From Methanobacteriota archaeon (GTDB lineage: Archaea; Halobacteriota; Methanomicrobia; Methanomicrobiales; Methanospirillaceae): DNA of 54,063 nucleotides. Of this stretch, positions 25,508 through 34,232 are shown in pieces. Location: contig JAKPPV010000042.1 in NCBI GenBank assembly GCA_029547145.1, positions 1-54,063 on the forward strand, read 5' to 3'. Both the position numbers and the translations under genes were made by a program. Under the pieces are notes generated by a model. It was not told where the DNA came from and ran no database searches. It saw only the letters and a list, made by a program, of their open reading frames with translations. Position 1 is the stretch's first letter; the number at the start of each line of letters is the position of its first letter.

Positions 25508-27478
25508 TTATTCCTCCGTTGTATACAGTCTCTTCATCCCAAACGGGTGGTACTTCAGTCCTCCACCCTTGTAGAACTTGGTGAAGAACTCGACATAGTG
25601 AAGACGGATCGAGTGCAGCCCGCCACCGAGGATCCCGAGGGCGGTGTTCAGCACGTGGCCGAACAGGAGCACGACGATACCGACGACGATCAGCACGATG
25701 CCGACCGGGGTCAGGTTTTCGAGCGACGGGTTGATGAACATCCCGAGCGCGATGTAGTTCACGACCATCGCGATCGCGACCGATGAGAGGCCGACCGCGA
25801 CGAGACGCGCGTAGCTGAGCACGTGCGAGACGATCGTGGGCAGTTCCACGACCTCGAGTGCGTTCTCCTGGGCGATCGCGATCACACCGTAGAGGATCAG
25901 CACGATCCCGGCGATCCCCGCGGGACCGAGACCGAGCGCGACGACCCCGCCGAGCTTCGTCAGGTCCGGCATGAACGGGATCGGGAAGATCGACCAGATC
26001 ACGATGAGCAGCCCCCACATGAACGCGAGCCACCCGGTCTGGGCGATGATCGCCTTCGTCCGGTGACTGCCGTGCGACATCCGGCTGTGGTTCACGATCG
26101 AGATCACCCGCCCGAGCGTGATATGGAGGATCCCGATCCAGATCGCGATGATCAGCATCGAGGCCGCATCCGGGCCGTGACCGTGCGCCTCTCCCCCGAT
26201 GTTGAGGTGGCGGGAGAAGACGAGCGGTCTCCAGGGGAGCGCAAAACCGAAGAACTCCGAATATACAAGGCCGAAGATGATCGAGGAGACCGAGGCGTTC
26301 CGCAGGTTGTCGAGCAACAGCGTCCAGCCTTCGCTCCCGAAGAACCTCCGCGCCAGGAACGAGAGCGCCAGGAGCACCAGACCGTATCCGACGTCGCCGA
26401 GGATGATCCCGAAGAAGATCGGGAAGACGATCGAGACGAGGAGCGTCGGGTCGATCTCGCGGTAGTTCGGGCGCGAATAGACGTCCATGAAGAGCTCGGT
26501 CGGATGGGCGAACGACGGGTTGTTGTACTCCACCGGGACCACCTCGTGGTCGTAGTCGACCTCGAGTTCCTCGATGTGGATTCTGCCGTTCGTCACCCGT
26601 TCGAGGGCCTCACGTACCGTGGGCACCTCGGAGGTCGGGACCCAACCCTCAGCCACGAAGGCCAGGTCCGTGACCGCGAACCGGAGCGGCGCCTCCGCCT
26701 GCTCGACCTCCGCGGTCAGGAGCTCGTCCGCTGCAAGCAGGAACGAGGCGTGGATCTCCTTCAGGTTGGCCAGCTGGCGGTTGATCCCCTCGATCTCCTT
26801 CCCGATCGATTCCAGTTCCGCCCGGTACCGGGCGATCGCGTCCGCCGGGGACCCGGTCTCGTCCGGGATCCGTGCAGCGACGAAGCCGGCGTCCAGGAGC
26901 TGTCGCTCCACCGCGTCGCGCTCGGTGACCGGCGTGAAGACGGCGATGAAACCTCCCCGCTTCCCGCTGGAAAAGACCTTCTCGTGCGGTGCCGCGATTG
27001 CGACATCCGCCGGGATGTGGCCCGCCAGGACCGCGATGCTCTCGTATCCCCGGTAGAGGTCGAGGTCGATTCCGAGCGCGGCAAAGGGCTCGATCTCGGC
27101 GATACGGGTCTCCAGGTCCTTCGCACGGGTCTCGAGACGCGTCCGCCGGGTCACCAGTTCGTCCGCCTGGGCGTCGAGCCCGGGGAGCTCGGTCTGGATC
27201 TGCCGCCGGAGTTCGGCCGCCGAGATCGGGCGCCCCCGCGGGGTGCCATCGCCCTGGATGCCGAAGGCGTTCGTCGCCGCCCGGATCGTGATCAGGTCGT
27301 TCGAGGCCTCCGTCGCGCCCTCGAGCGGCATGCCGAGCCTGAACCCGGAGTACTCCTCCTGGCCGACGAAGTCCTCGATGTGGAAGAGCCGGTGGCGGTA
27401 GAGCTCGGCGATCACCGCGCCCATCTGCTCCTTCGTGCCTGCGATCAGGAGGCGGCTCATCTGCCGTGGTGACAGCAT
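25508..27478 (-). CDS. atpI: A-type ATP synthase subunit I (a)
   Basis: A 656-residue subunit I. The N-terminal half (1-325) is cytosolic with coiled-coil arms that take part in the peripheral stalks; the C-terminal half has about seven to eight TM helices, from VSIVFPIFFGIILGDVGYGL (about 345) onward. The conserved arginine of the ion half-channels is expected in the late helices, e.g. the VLSYARLVAVGLSS segment. It begins the membrane part of the operon, 15 nt after atpH and 4 nt before atpK. Confidence 0.96.
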   Translation of the reverse strand: MLSPRQMSRLLIAGTKEQMGAVIAELYRHRLFHIEDFVGQEEYSGFRLGMPLEGATEASNDLITIRAATNAFGIQGDGTPRGRPISAAELRRQIQTELPGLDAQADELVTRRTRLETRAKDLETRIAEIEPFAALGIDLDLYRGYESIAVLAGHIPADVAIAAPHEKVFSSGKRGGFIAVFTPVTERDAVERQLLDAGFVAARIPDETGSPADAIARYRAELESIGKEIEGINRQLANLKEIHASFLLAADELLTAEVEQAEAPLRFAVTDLAFVAEGWVPTSEVPTVREALERVTNGRIHIEELEVDYDHEVVPVEYNNPSFAHPTELFMDVYSRPNYREIDPTLLVSIVFPIFFGIILGDVGYGLVLLALSFLARRFFGSEGWTLLLDNLRNASVSSIIFGLVYSEFFGFALPWRPLVFSRHLNIGGEAHGHGPDAASMLIIAIWIGILHITLGRVISIVNHSRMSHGSHRTKAIIAQTGWLAFMWGLLIVIWSIFPIPFMPDLTKLGGVVALGLGPAGIAGIVLILYGVIAIAQENALEVVELPTIVSHVLSYARLVAVGLSSVAIAMVVNYIALGMFINPSLENLTPVGIVLIVVGIVVLLFGHVLNTALGILGGGLHSIRLHYVEFFTKFYKGGGLKYHPFGMKRLYTTEE

Positions 27479-27493
27479 CAGTACCGCCCCATC

Positions 27494-27823
27494 TCAGGCG
27501 CCCGCATCGAGGGCTCCCTTGAGCCTCGACACGAGGAGCGCCACGGCCCGGTCCAGGTTCCGGTGGCCCCGTTCACGGAGCTCGGCCGCCCGGGCCTCCC
27601 CGTCCCTGATGATCTGGGCGTGGCGGCGAGCGGCCTCTGCATGGGCCTCTGCGAGCTTCTGCTTGCGATACTCTTCGGCGTTCAGGGTCGCCTTCGCGAT
27701 CAGGTTGTCGGCCTCCAGCTCCGCGTTCTGCACGCTCTTCCGCCTGTCGGCCTCTGCCTGGCTGATCGCGGCCTTGTACTCGTCCTCCGTCTTCTTGATG
27801 CTCTGCAACACCTCTATCTTCAT
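27494..27823 (-). CDS. atpH: A-type ATP synthase subunit H
   Basis: A 109-residue subunit H, an almost wholly helical, Ala/Glu/Arg-rich coiled coil that pairs with subunit E in the peripheral stalk. It is the first gene of the operon, in the canonical order H-I-K-E-C-F-A-B-D. GGAGGG lies 4 nt upstream of ATG 27823, a strong ribosome binding site, with a TATA box about 40 nt upstream. Confidence 0.93.
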   Translation of the reverse strand: MKIEVLQSIKKTEDEYKAAISQAEADRRKSVQNAELEADNLIAKATLNAEEYRKQKLAEAHAEAARRHAQIIRDGEARAAELRERGHRNLDRAVALLVSRLKGALDAGA

Positions 27824-27825
27824 CC

Positions 27826-27870
27826 AACCCTCCTTACACAGTATAAGTTGGCGGAAAGCGTCATATTAAG
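27826..27870 (-). promoter_or_regulatory. Promoter and ribosome binding site of the ATP synthase operon
   Basis: On the minus strand CTTAATATGA (27861-27870) is a good TATA box; transcription would begin near 27840, leaving a leader of about 20 nt. GGAGGG at 27828-27833 is a strong ribosome binding site for atpH. A second AT-rich word (CAACTTATAC, 27841-27850) could be an alternative core element. Confidence 0.6.
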
Positions 27871-27906
27871 TGTTTGTATTCTTGTTCCGGCCGAAACACG
27901 GCTTCT

Positions 27907-28374
27907 TCAGCGATCCGCGGGAAGGGGTGGGAGGCGGCGGACCTGGAGACCGGGCGGAGGATGCTCGAGCCGGACCCCGCCCCCGACCCCGATCAGCCTG
28001 AGACCGGCGAACGCCCCGGACCCGCAGAGCACGTCCTGCTCGGGGTGGGTCCCGCGCTGGATCCCGCAGGCGATCCGGACCGACGGGCCCGCTGAGACGA
28101 CGACGGAAAGTCGCCGGGAGCCCGGGTGCCCCTTCGGGAGCACGACGAGCGGTTGCCCGTACCGCCGTACCAGCTCGATCAGCATCAGGGCGGGCATCAG
28201 GGGTCCCCCGCCGGGGGCCGATGCGACCACGAGGTCGTCCGGGCAGAGCCCCTGCACCACCTCGCCGTCGACGGTCTCGATGCAGAGGGGGATACGACGG
28301 AGCGCCCTCCCGACGACGAGAAAAGAGGGAGGGTGCTCGAGCACGAGGTACCCGTCGTCGAGGGGGGCGAACAT
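27907..28374 (-). CDS. Unknown protein downstream of the secretion genes (155 residues)
   Basis: I do not recognise this 155-residue protein. It has no signal peptide or TM helix; it contains two central hydrophobic strands (LVVASAPGGG, PLVVLPKGHPG) and a glycine-rich end (CGSGAFAGLRLIGVGGG), suggesting a mixed alpha/beta domain. It starts 9 nt after the zinc-ribbon gene and is the last gene of the FlaI/FlaJ-like cluster before the ATP synthase promoter. The clean start, normal composition and tight spacing support it as real. Confidence 0.65.
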   Translation of the reverse strand: MFAPLDDGYLVLEHPPSFLVVGRALRRIPLCIETVDGEVVQGLCPDDLVVASAPGGGPLMPALMLIELVRRYGQPLVVLPKGHPGSRRLSVVVSAGPSVRIACGIQRGTHPEQDVLCGSGAFAGLRLIGVGGGVRLEHPPPGLQVRRLPPLPADR

Positions 28375-28383
28375 CCGGGCGGT

Positions 28384-28536
28384 TCAGACCGCGTCGACCG
28401 CGTCCGACTGGCACGAGGGGCAGACCGGGTGACGCCCGACCCCCTCGAACGACTCCCCGCAGTCCCGGCACCGGAACCGCCTGCCTTTCACCCGCTCGTC
28501 GTACTCGACGTCGACGGGCCCGCCAACAGTGCACAT
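28384..28536 (-). CDS. Small zinc-ribbon protein (50 residues)
   Basis: A 50-residue protein with two CxxC pairs: FRCRDCGESF and HPVCPSCQSD, separated by 13 residues, forming a rubredoxin/zinc-ribbon knuckle. It starts at ATG 28536, 59 nt downstream of the FlaJ-like stop, and is followed 9 nt later by the unknown 155-residue gene. Small archaeal zinc ribbons often act as adaptors for nucleic acids or protein complexes. Association with the secretion cluster is by position only. Confidence 0.75.
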   Translation of the reverse strand: MCTVGGPVDVEYDERVKGRRFRCRDCGESFEGVGRHPVCPSCQSDAVDAV

Positions 28537-28595
28537 CCTTGCTTCACCGCCCGTGATCTCGGGTGTTCCGGGGTATAATCGTATCGGTCCGGGAT

Positions 28596-30542
28596 TCAGA
28601 CCGGCGGGGACGCGACCGTGTTGAAGGCAACGAGCGCGATCAGCAGCATGATGCAGGCGTGCTTGATCCCCGAGAGGACCGAGGACTCTCCCATCTGCCC
28701 GGCGATCAGGCCCGAGAAGAAGCCCTGGAAGAGGCAGGCGTGGTAGAGGAGGACCTGGAGGAGCCCGAGCGGGATCGAGCCGAGGCCGGAGAAGGCCTGC
28801 CCGCCCTGGGCGAGACCAGAGGTGTCCATCTTGGAGAGCTGGACCAGGAACTGGTTGTTCAGGATCGCGATCACGAAGATGAAGACGAAGAAGGAGAGGT
28901 AGACGATCGCGACGTAGATGAACATCTCGGCGAGCCGTTCGCGCTTGAGGACATCCGACATCCTCGCGTCCGATGCCGCGATGTTGAGTACCTCGTTGAT
29001 CTGGCTCGACATCTCGGTCGCCTTGGTGATCAGGGTGACCATCCGGGCGATGATCGGCGTCGTCACCCGCTCCTCGAACCGCCCCAGCGCTTCGGAGAAG
29101 TTCGCCCCCCAGTCCATGTCCCGGTTGATCCGCCGGATCTCGTGCGAGAGCACCCCCAGGTTCGCACTCATCATGATCGAGATCGCCTGCGCCACGGTGA
29201 GGCCGACCTGGTTGATCCCGGCCATCCGGTCGAGGAACTCCGGGATCGCGGACTCGATCCCGGAGAGGCGCCGGTGCCAGACCTCGAAGAAGATCGAGAA
29301 GGGGAGCAGGATGATCAACAGGCCGATCACGATGTGGTCGTCGATCGCGCCGACGTAGGCCTCCAGGTTGCCGATCCACTCGATCCGCGAGACCATAAAG
29401 AAGATGTAACCCAGGCCGACCGGCAGGGTGAGGAAGAGGACACGGATCGGCCTCGAGGTGAACGCGCGGAGCGGATCGCGCAGGAAGTTCCGGAAACCGG
29501 CGGACTGGTCGTACTTCGCGAGGCGGGCAAAGAGCGCCTCCTCGCCGCCCACCGGGACGACGGTGACGTCCGAGAACTCGGGCGGACCGGACTCCTTCGT
29601 CCCGGTCCGCCGCACCACCTCGCTCTTGATCGAGACCAGGTCGATCATCACCATGAAGATCGAGGTCCCGACGGGGAGCATCAGGTAGACGACGGCGGCG
29701 AGCTGGATGACCGCGCTGCCGCCCATCATCCCCATCACGACCATGATGATGATAAGAAAGAGCGGGCCGGCGACGAAGAGCGTCACGTACGACTCCGCGA
29801 CGAGGGCGAGGAAACTGAGGAAGTTCTTCTGCTCGTAGCGTGCCTCCTCCTGGAAGAGATGGACGCGCCCGTCCAAAAAGTGCGTCATGTCGCCGCCGGA
29901 CTCGATCACGGAGAGGAGGTCCTGGAGGAAGTCCTTCAGCTTGTTCGAGGGGGTGGTGATGTGGAGCTGCCGGATCGCGGAGACCACGTCGAGCCCGAAG
30001 AAGTCGGCGTCGCGGACCACCTGCCGGAACTCGAGTGCGACCTCGCCGTAGATGTTCGCGTTCTCCGAGATGGAACGGAAGATCGTCAGGAGTTCGGCCC
30101 CGCCCTTCCGCATCGCGAACATGTAGGCGACCGCGTTGTGCAGGGTCATGTTGATCTTGGAGGCACGGGTCCCCTTCGTGATCGACGGCCACTGGAGCGC
30201 GACCATGTAGGTGATCGAGGCGGCGAGCAGCCCGCCGATCAGGGCCCCGACGACCTGGAGGATCAGGGACATCGGCACCGGACCGACCGCGTACGGCAGG
30301 TGCAGGCCGGTCGGGTTCGTGAACGAGGTCCCCTGCGCCTCCGTGAAGGCGATCACGATGCCGGTCACGATGAAGCCGACCACCAGAAAGACCAGGGCGA
30401 CCGCGATCGAGGCGAGGATCGCCGTCGCGAGGTACCGCTCGACCGTCACCCCGGCGCGGGCGGAGACCAGGTCCGCGTTCAGCCGCTGAAACCGGCCTGG
30501 GTCCCGGGCGACCCATGCCTGGATCTGGCGTCCCAGGATCAC
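28596..30542 (-). CDS. FlaJ/TadC-like type II secretion system F domain protein
   Basis: A 648-residue polytopic membrane protein, the platform of a type IV pilus-like machine. Two T2SSF domains are visible: one around 135-260 (MFAMRKGGAELLTIFRSISE and FLQDLLSVIESGGDMTHFL) and one around 415-540 (FLDRMAGINQVGLTVAQAI). About nine hydrophobic segments are arranged in two halves plus the C-terminus. ATG 30542 overlaps the ATPase gene stop (ATGA). This is the archaeal GspF/FlaJ partner of the adjacent GspE/FlaI-like motor. Neither an archaellin nor a pilin precursor is nearby, so the exported fibre is unidentified. Confidence 0.9.
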   Translation of the reverse strand: MILGRQIQAWVARDPGRFQRLNADLVSARAGVTVERYLATAILASIAVALVFLVVGFIVTGIVIAFTEAQGTSFTNPTGLHLPYAVGPVPMSLILQVVGALIGGLLAASITYMVALQWPSITKGTRASKINMTLHNAVAYMFAMRKGGAELLTIFRSISENANIYGEVALEFRQVVRDADFFGLDVVSAIRQLHITTPSNKLKDFLQDLLSVIESGGDMTHFLDGRVHLFQEEARYEQKNFLSFLALVAESYVTLFVAGPLFLIIIMVVMGMMGGSAVIQLAAVVYLMLPVGTSIFMVMIDLVSIKSEVVRRTGTKESGPPEFSDVTVVPVGGEEALFARLAKYDQSAGFRNFLRDPLRAFTSRPIRVLFLTLPVGLGYIFFMVSRIEWIGNLEAYVGAIDDHIVIGLLIILLPFSIFFEVWHRRLSGIESAIPEFLDRMAGINQVGLTVAQAISIMMSANLGVLSHEIRRINRDMDWGANFSEALGRFEERVTTPIIARMVTLITKATEMSSQINEVLNIAASDARMSDVLKRERLAEMFIYVAIVYLSFFVFIFVIAILNNQFLVQLSKMDTSGLAQGGQAFSGLGSIPLGLLQVLLYHACLFQGFFSGLIAGQMGESSVLSGIKHACIMLLIALVAFNTVASPPV

Positions 30543-32212
30543 ACGATCGCCTGCCGCAGATCGTCGATATACGCCATCACGCCCTCCGGATCGATGTAGT
30601 AGGCCTGGAAGATCCGGGTGACGGAACGGTAGTCACGGATCCGCTGCTCGTGCATCGCGATCAGCAGGCGTTTCCGGATCGCGATCTCCTCGTCCAGCTT
30701 CTCGCGGGTCCAGCCCCGCCGCTCGGTGATCGAGGCGAAGACCTGGGAGCGGCCCGTGTAGTTGAGCTGATCGCGGACCGGGTCGTAGGTGAAGACGTTG
30801 TTGACCCGGAGGTTGCCGGTCGACGGGTCGATCCCGATCACCTCGACGATCTCCTGGCAGCGCCGGACCCGCGCGGTCCCCTGGTAGATCAGGGCCTGGA
30901 TCGAGATGATGTTGAGCGCCTGGAGCATGTTCCGCGGCACGTTCAGGGGCTCGGACTCGAGGCGGTGGATCGCCGCGTCGACCGAGCCGGCGTGCATGGT
31001 GGAGAAGGTGGTGTGCCCCGTGTTCATCGCCTGGAAGAGGGTCTGCGCCTCGTTGCCCCGCACCTCGCCGACCAGGATGTACTCCGGCCGCTGGCGCATC
31101 GCCGACTTGAGCAGGGCGAACATGTCGATCGTCGCGCCCGCCTCCGAGACCGACTCGCGGGTCACCGAGGCGATCCAGTTCTCGTGGTAGAGGGTGATCT
31201 CGCGCGTATCCTCGATCGAGACCACCTTGGCGAGCGGGGTGATGAAGAGGGAGACCGCGTTGAGCGAGGTGGTCTTGCCCGAGGCGGTGCCCCCGATGAA
31301 GATCAGCGACTTGTTGTTCTCGATCGCGAACCAGAAGTAGACGAGCGCCTCGGGGCTGAACGTGTGGTACTCCATCAGCTCGATCGGCGTGAACGGCTCC
31401 TCGCGGAACTTCCGGATCGTGAACGAGGTCCCGCGGCTCGTCACCTCCCTGCCGAGGGAGAGCTGCAGGCGCGAACCGTCCGGGAGGGTCGCGTCGATCA
31501 TCGGCGTGCCGATCGAGACGTGCTTGCCGCTCCGCTGGGCGAGCTTGATCGCGAGCGAGATCAGGGCCTCCTCCTCGAACTGGATGTTGGTCCGGATGTT
31601 CCGGTACTTCCGGTGGTACAGGAAGAGCGGGATCTCGTTGCCGTCGCAGGAGATATCCTCGATGTTCGGGTCCTTCATCAGGGGGTCGATCCGCGACCAG
31701 CCGATGAAGTTCCGGATCAGGAAGTAGCGGAGCTTGAAGAGCGGGATCAGCTCCAGGTGGATCCCGTACTCCTCGAGCAGCCCGTCCATCTTTCGAAAGA
31801 GGAGCAGACGCTTGTCCTCGTTCAGCTCGGCGTCGGTCAGGATCAGGACGTCCCGGAGGTCGTCGAAGATCCGCTCGATCAGCTCGTACTCGAACGGCGT
31901 CAGGGTCGGCTCGTAGAGGATGTACTCCTCCTGCTTGGTCCGGCGGTTGTAGGCGATGTTCACCTGCGAGCAGCCCTCGTCGACCCAGTACTGCTCGATC
32001 AGGTCGTACTCCTCCGGGAGCTCCCGGTCGACGAGCGACCCGTGGGTACCCGGGTCGTACTCGACGAGCGGGGCCTCGGGCTTCGTGCGCGAGAGCAGCC
32101 GTCCGCGCTCCTTCGGTGGTTCCATCGGGCGGGCGTCCGGCGGGGGGGTCAGCACGCGCGGCTCCTCCTCCTTCCTCCTCCGCAGACGCGGGAACTTCAC
32201 CGTGATCAGCAC
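30539..32212 (-). CDS. FlaI/GspE-like type II/IV secretion ATPase
   Basis: A 557-residue secretion ATPase. After a variable N-terminus come the FlaI-like N-terminal domain (KLRYFLIRNFIGWSRIDPLM) and the RecA core with Walker A GGTASGKTT (about 300-308), Walker B-type Glu in YILVGEVRGNEAQ, Asp box VSIEDTREI and His box GHTTFSTMHAGS. It powers assembly of archaeal pili or secretion with the FlaJ-like protein encoded next (4-nt overlap). The start is ATG 32212; the first 40 residues are Arg/Pro-rich and a later start near M29 cannot be excluded. Confidence 0.92.
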   Translation of the reverse strand: MLITVKFPRLRRRKEEEPRVLTPPPDARPMEPPKERGRLLSRTKPEAPLVEYDPGTHGSLVDRELPEEYDLIEQYWVDEGCSQVNIAYNRRTKQEEYILYEPTLTPFEYELIERIFDDLRDVLILTDAELNEDKRLLLFRKMDGLLEEYGIHLELIPLFKLRYFLIRNFIGWSRIDPLMKDPNIEDISCDGNEIPLFLYHRKYRNIRTNIQFEEEALISLAIKLAQRSGKHVSIGTPMIDATLPDGSRLQLSLGREVTSRGTSFTIRKFREEPFTPIELMEYHTFSPEALVYFWFAIENNKSLIFIGGTASGKTTSLNAVSLFITPLAKVVSIEDTREITLYHENWIASVTRESVSEAGATIDMFALLKSAMRQRPEYILVGEVRGNEAQTLFQAMNTGHTTFSTMHAGSVDAAIHRLESEPLNVPRNMLQALNIISIQALIYQGTARVRRCQEIVEVIGIDPSTGNLRVNNVFTYDPVRDQLNYTGRSQVFASITERRGWTREKLDEEIAIRKRLLIAMHEQRIRDYRSVTRIFQAYYIDPEGVMAYIDDLRQAIV

Positions 32213-32658
32213 CTCCGGCCGCCGTGAAGGGAACGAGCGGGATCCCTTCCCTGGTGGTCACGTCTATTGTTTGTGCTACATTAAGCCCCCGTATCCGGTA
32301 TGCTGGGACGGGGCACGGAGCACGGCGGGGTGCGACCGGCGGGAGCGGACGGCAGGGTGGGGCGGGCGCTCGTCGTCCCCGTCCCGAACCGCCCCCTCTC
32401 CCGGTATCGGCGGGACGGTCCTGTCCGGCGTCTCCCGCGACGGTGCCCCCGTCACCCGTGCGGCGGGCCTATGGCGACCGTGCGCCGGGATGGCATGCAA
32501 CGGGCGCCTTTCTCGAGGGAGACGGAGGGCGCCGGGTGACCGGGTGAGGACGGAGGGGATCGCGTCCGGGGAGCGAAGGCGGGCCACGTCACGCCCCCCC
32601 CCGTCACTGAACGCCGCATCAGAACCATTAAAGGCGTACAAACTGCAACACAGATGCA
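32213..32658. other. Divergent intergenic region of the secretion and KaiC-like genes
   Basis: A 446-base gap between leftward secretion genes and rightward KaiC-like genes. It holds the TATA box of the KaiC-like gene (32625-32633), AT-rich words near 32262-32285 that may be the leftward promoter, and otherwise G+C-rich sequence with Arg/Pro-rich open frames I do not believe. I see no small RNA or repeat that I could defend. Confidence 0.45.
32625..32633 (+). promoter_or_regulatory. TATA box of the KaiC-like operon
   Basis: CCATTAAAG is centred 30 nt before GTG 32659. The short distance predicts a leaderless mRNA, which explains the GTG start and lack of a ribosome binding site. Confidence 0.55.
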
Positions 32659-33492
32659 GTGGACTCCAATGAGGCGATCCAGCCCAGGATGCCGACCGGG
32701 ATCGGCTCCTTCGACCCCGTGATGGAGGGAGGTGTCCCCCCCGGATCGATCATGCTCCTGCTCGGGGACATCGGGGCAGGCTCGTTCGAGTTCGTCTACA
32801 CCTCGCTGATCAACCTCGCGATGCTCCATCGCCAGGACCCCGATAACCCGACCCTTCCGTCGGAGATCCGGTATATCACCTTCACGAAGATGAAGGAGGA
32901 CGTCCGGCGGGAGGTGGCGCTCTCGTTCGACTCCACGCTCGCACAGGAGCTCGACGCGGAGTACGTCCAGTTCAGCGACCTCTCCGAGCAGTACTTCGAC
33001 ACCTCGTCGGTGCCCGGGGAGTGGTACACCTCGGAGGACCTGATCATGCGGTTGAAACGGCGCTCGGAGCACAAGTCGACCCTGGTGCAGCTCTCGGCGG
33101 TGCTCGAGACGGTGCCGGAGCGCTCCCTGATCATCCTGGACTCCCTGACCGATCTCGCCGTCTCGTACTCCGATCCGGCGGAGTGGAAGGAGCTCGCCGC
33201 GTACCTCCGGGGGCTCCAGCGGGTGACGAAGCGCTGGAACTCGACGATCTACCTGCTCCTGACGCAGGGGATCATCGACCGGGCGAGGATCCAGGAGATC
33301 GCGGACATCGCCGACTCGGTGATCCTCTTCCGCTGGGAGGAGTCGATCGCGGCACGGCGGCAGCGGGTGATGTTCTTCGAGAAGTTCCGCGGGGTGATGA
33401 CCCACCTGGAGGAGAACGACCTGGTGAAGTTCTCGATCAGGATCTCACCCGCCCTCGGGTTCGAGGTGAACAATATCCGTCTGATCATCTAG
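32659..33492 (+). CDS. KaiC/RAD55-like protein with degenerate Walker A
   Basis: A 277-residue RecA-fold protein of the archaeal KaiC/RAD55 group. The fold is clear: the start IGSFDPVMEGGVPPGSIMLLLGD leads into the P-loop, and Walker B is RSLIILDSLTDL. But the P-loop reads GDIGAGSFEF (36-45), lacking the Lys and Thr/Ser of GxxGxGKT, so it is unlikely to hydrolyse ATP. It is followed 7 nt later by a canonical paralogue and probably acts with it. Both face away from a FlaI/FlaJ-like pair. In the archaellum the KaiC-like FlaH binds FlaI and ATP. GTG 32659 is taken as a leaderless start; ATG 32689 is the alternative. Confidence 0.82.
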   Translation: MDSNEAIQPRMPTGIGSFDPVMEGGVPPGSIMLLLGDIGAGSFEFVYTSLINLAMLHRQDPDNPTLPSEIRYITFTKMKEDVRREVALSFDSTLAQELDAEYVQFSDLSEQYFDTSSVPGEWYTSEDLIMRLKRRSEHKSTLVQLSAVLETVPERSLIILDSLTDLAVSYSDPAEWKELAAYLRGLQRVTKRWNSTIYLLLTQGIIDRARIQEIADIADSVILFRWEESIAARRQRVMFFEKFRGVMTHLEENDLVKFSIRISPALGFEVNNIRLII

Positions 33493-33499
33493 GAGAGAG

Positions 33500-34207
33500 A
33501 TGCCGCACACAGAGGTCGAACGGGTCCGGATGGGGATCGACGGGCTGGACGAGATGCTCTCGGGCGGGCTGATCCGGGGGACGATCGCGGCGATCGTGGG
33601 GACCTACGGCACGGGCAAGACCACCTTCGCGCTCCACTTCATCTGGGAGGGGCTCACCCGGGGCGAGAACGTGATCTACATCTCCCTCGAGGAGTCAGAG
33701 GAGTCGATCGTCCGGTACATGATCGAGAAGGACTGGGACGTGGAGCCGTACCGCAACACCTCGTTCTTCGTCCTGAAGCTCGATCCGACCAACTTCAACC
33801 TCTCGATCAACAGCATCCGGAACGAGCTGCCGTCCCTGATCCGGAAGTTCACGGCGACCCGGATCGTCTTCGACCCGATCTCGCTCTTCGAGGACCTCTT
33901 CGAGTCGGACTCCGCCCGGCGGTACGAGATGTTCCGGTTCGTGGAGATGCTCCGCGACCAGCGGTGCACGATGCTGATGACCTCCGAGACGGACCGGGAC
34001 AACCCGTACTCGAGCCGGCACAACCTGATCGAGTACCTGGTCGATACGGTGATCCTGCTCCGGTACATCCGGTCGGACGAACTGACCCGCGTCCGCCTCG
34101 TCCTGGAGGTGGTCAAGATGCGGTCCTCCGCCCACTCGCGGGAGATCAAGCCGTACGAGATCACGGGCGACCGGGTCCAGGTCTACAGCCAGGCGAACCT
34201 CTTTTAA
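33500..34207 (+). CDS. KaiC/RAD55-like ATPase
   Basis: A 235-residue single-domain KaiC/RAD55-family ATPase with intact Walker A GTYGTGKTT (34-42) and Walker B TRIVFDPISLF (near 122), plus the MTSETDRDNPYSS loop. The fold is related to FlaH, Rad55 and KaiC. It lies 7 nt after a Walker-A-less paralogue, so both are surely co-transcribed and may form a mixed ring. GGAGAG is 4 nt upstream of ATG 33500. Linkage to the divergent secretion genes is suggested by context only. Confidence 0.88.
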   Translation: MPHTEVERVRMGIDGLDEMLSGGLIRGTIAAIVGTYGTGKTTFALHFIWEGLTRGENVIYISLEESEESIVRYMIEKDWDVEPYRNTSFFVLKLDPTNFNLSINSIRNELPSLIRKFTATRIVFDPISLFEDLFESDSARRYEMFRFVEMLRDQRCTMLMTSETDRDNPYSSRHNLIEYLVDTVILLRYIRSDELTRVRLVLEVVKMRSSAHSREIKPYEITGDRVQVYSQANLF

Positions 34208-34214
34208 GGGGGAG

Positions 34215-34229
34215 GCCCGGTCTCCGGGC
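34215..34229. terminator. Hairpin between convergent KaiC-like and tspO genes
   Basis: A perfect six-base inverted repeat with a three-base loop (GCCCGG, TCT, CCGGGC) lies in the 25-nt gap between the two convergent genes, 7 nt after the KaiC-like stop, and may end transcription in either direction. No U-run follows, so the call is tentative. Confidence 0.35.
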
Positions 34230-34232
34230 TCC

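Noticed and set aside
28384-30516. A 710-codon minus-strand frame across the FlaJ-like gene
   Set aside because: Only its last 50 codons (28384-28536) are a real gene, the zinc ribbon; the rest is an out-of-phase shadow of the FlaJ-like gene.
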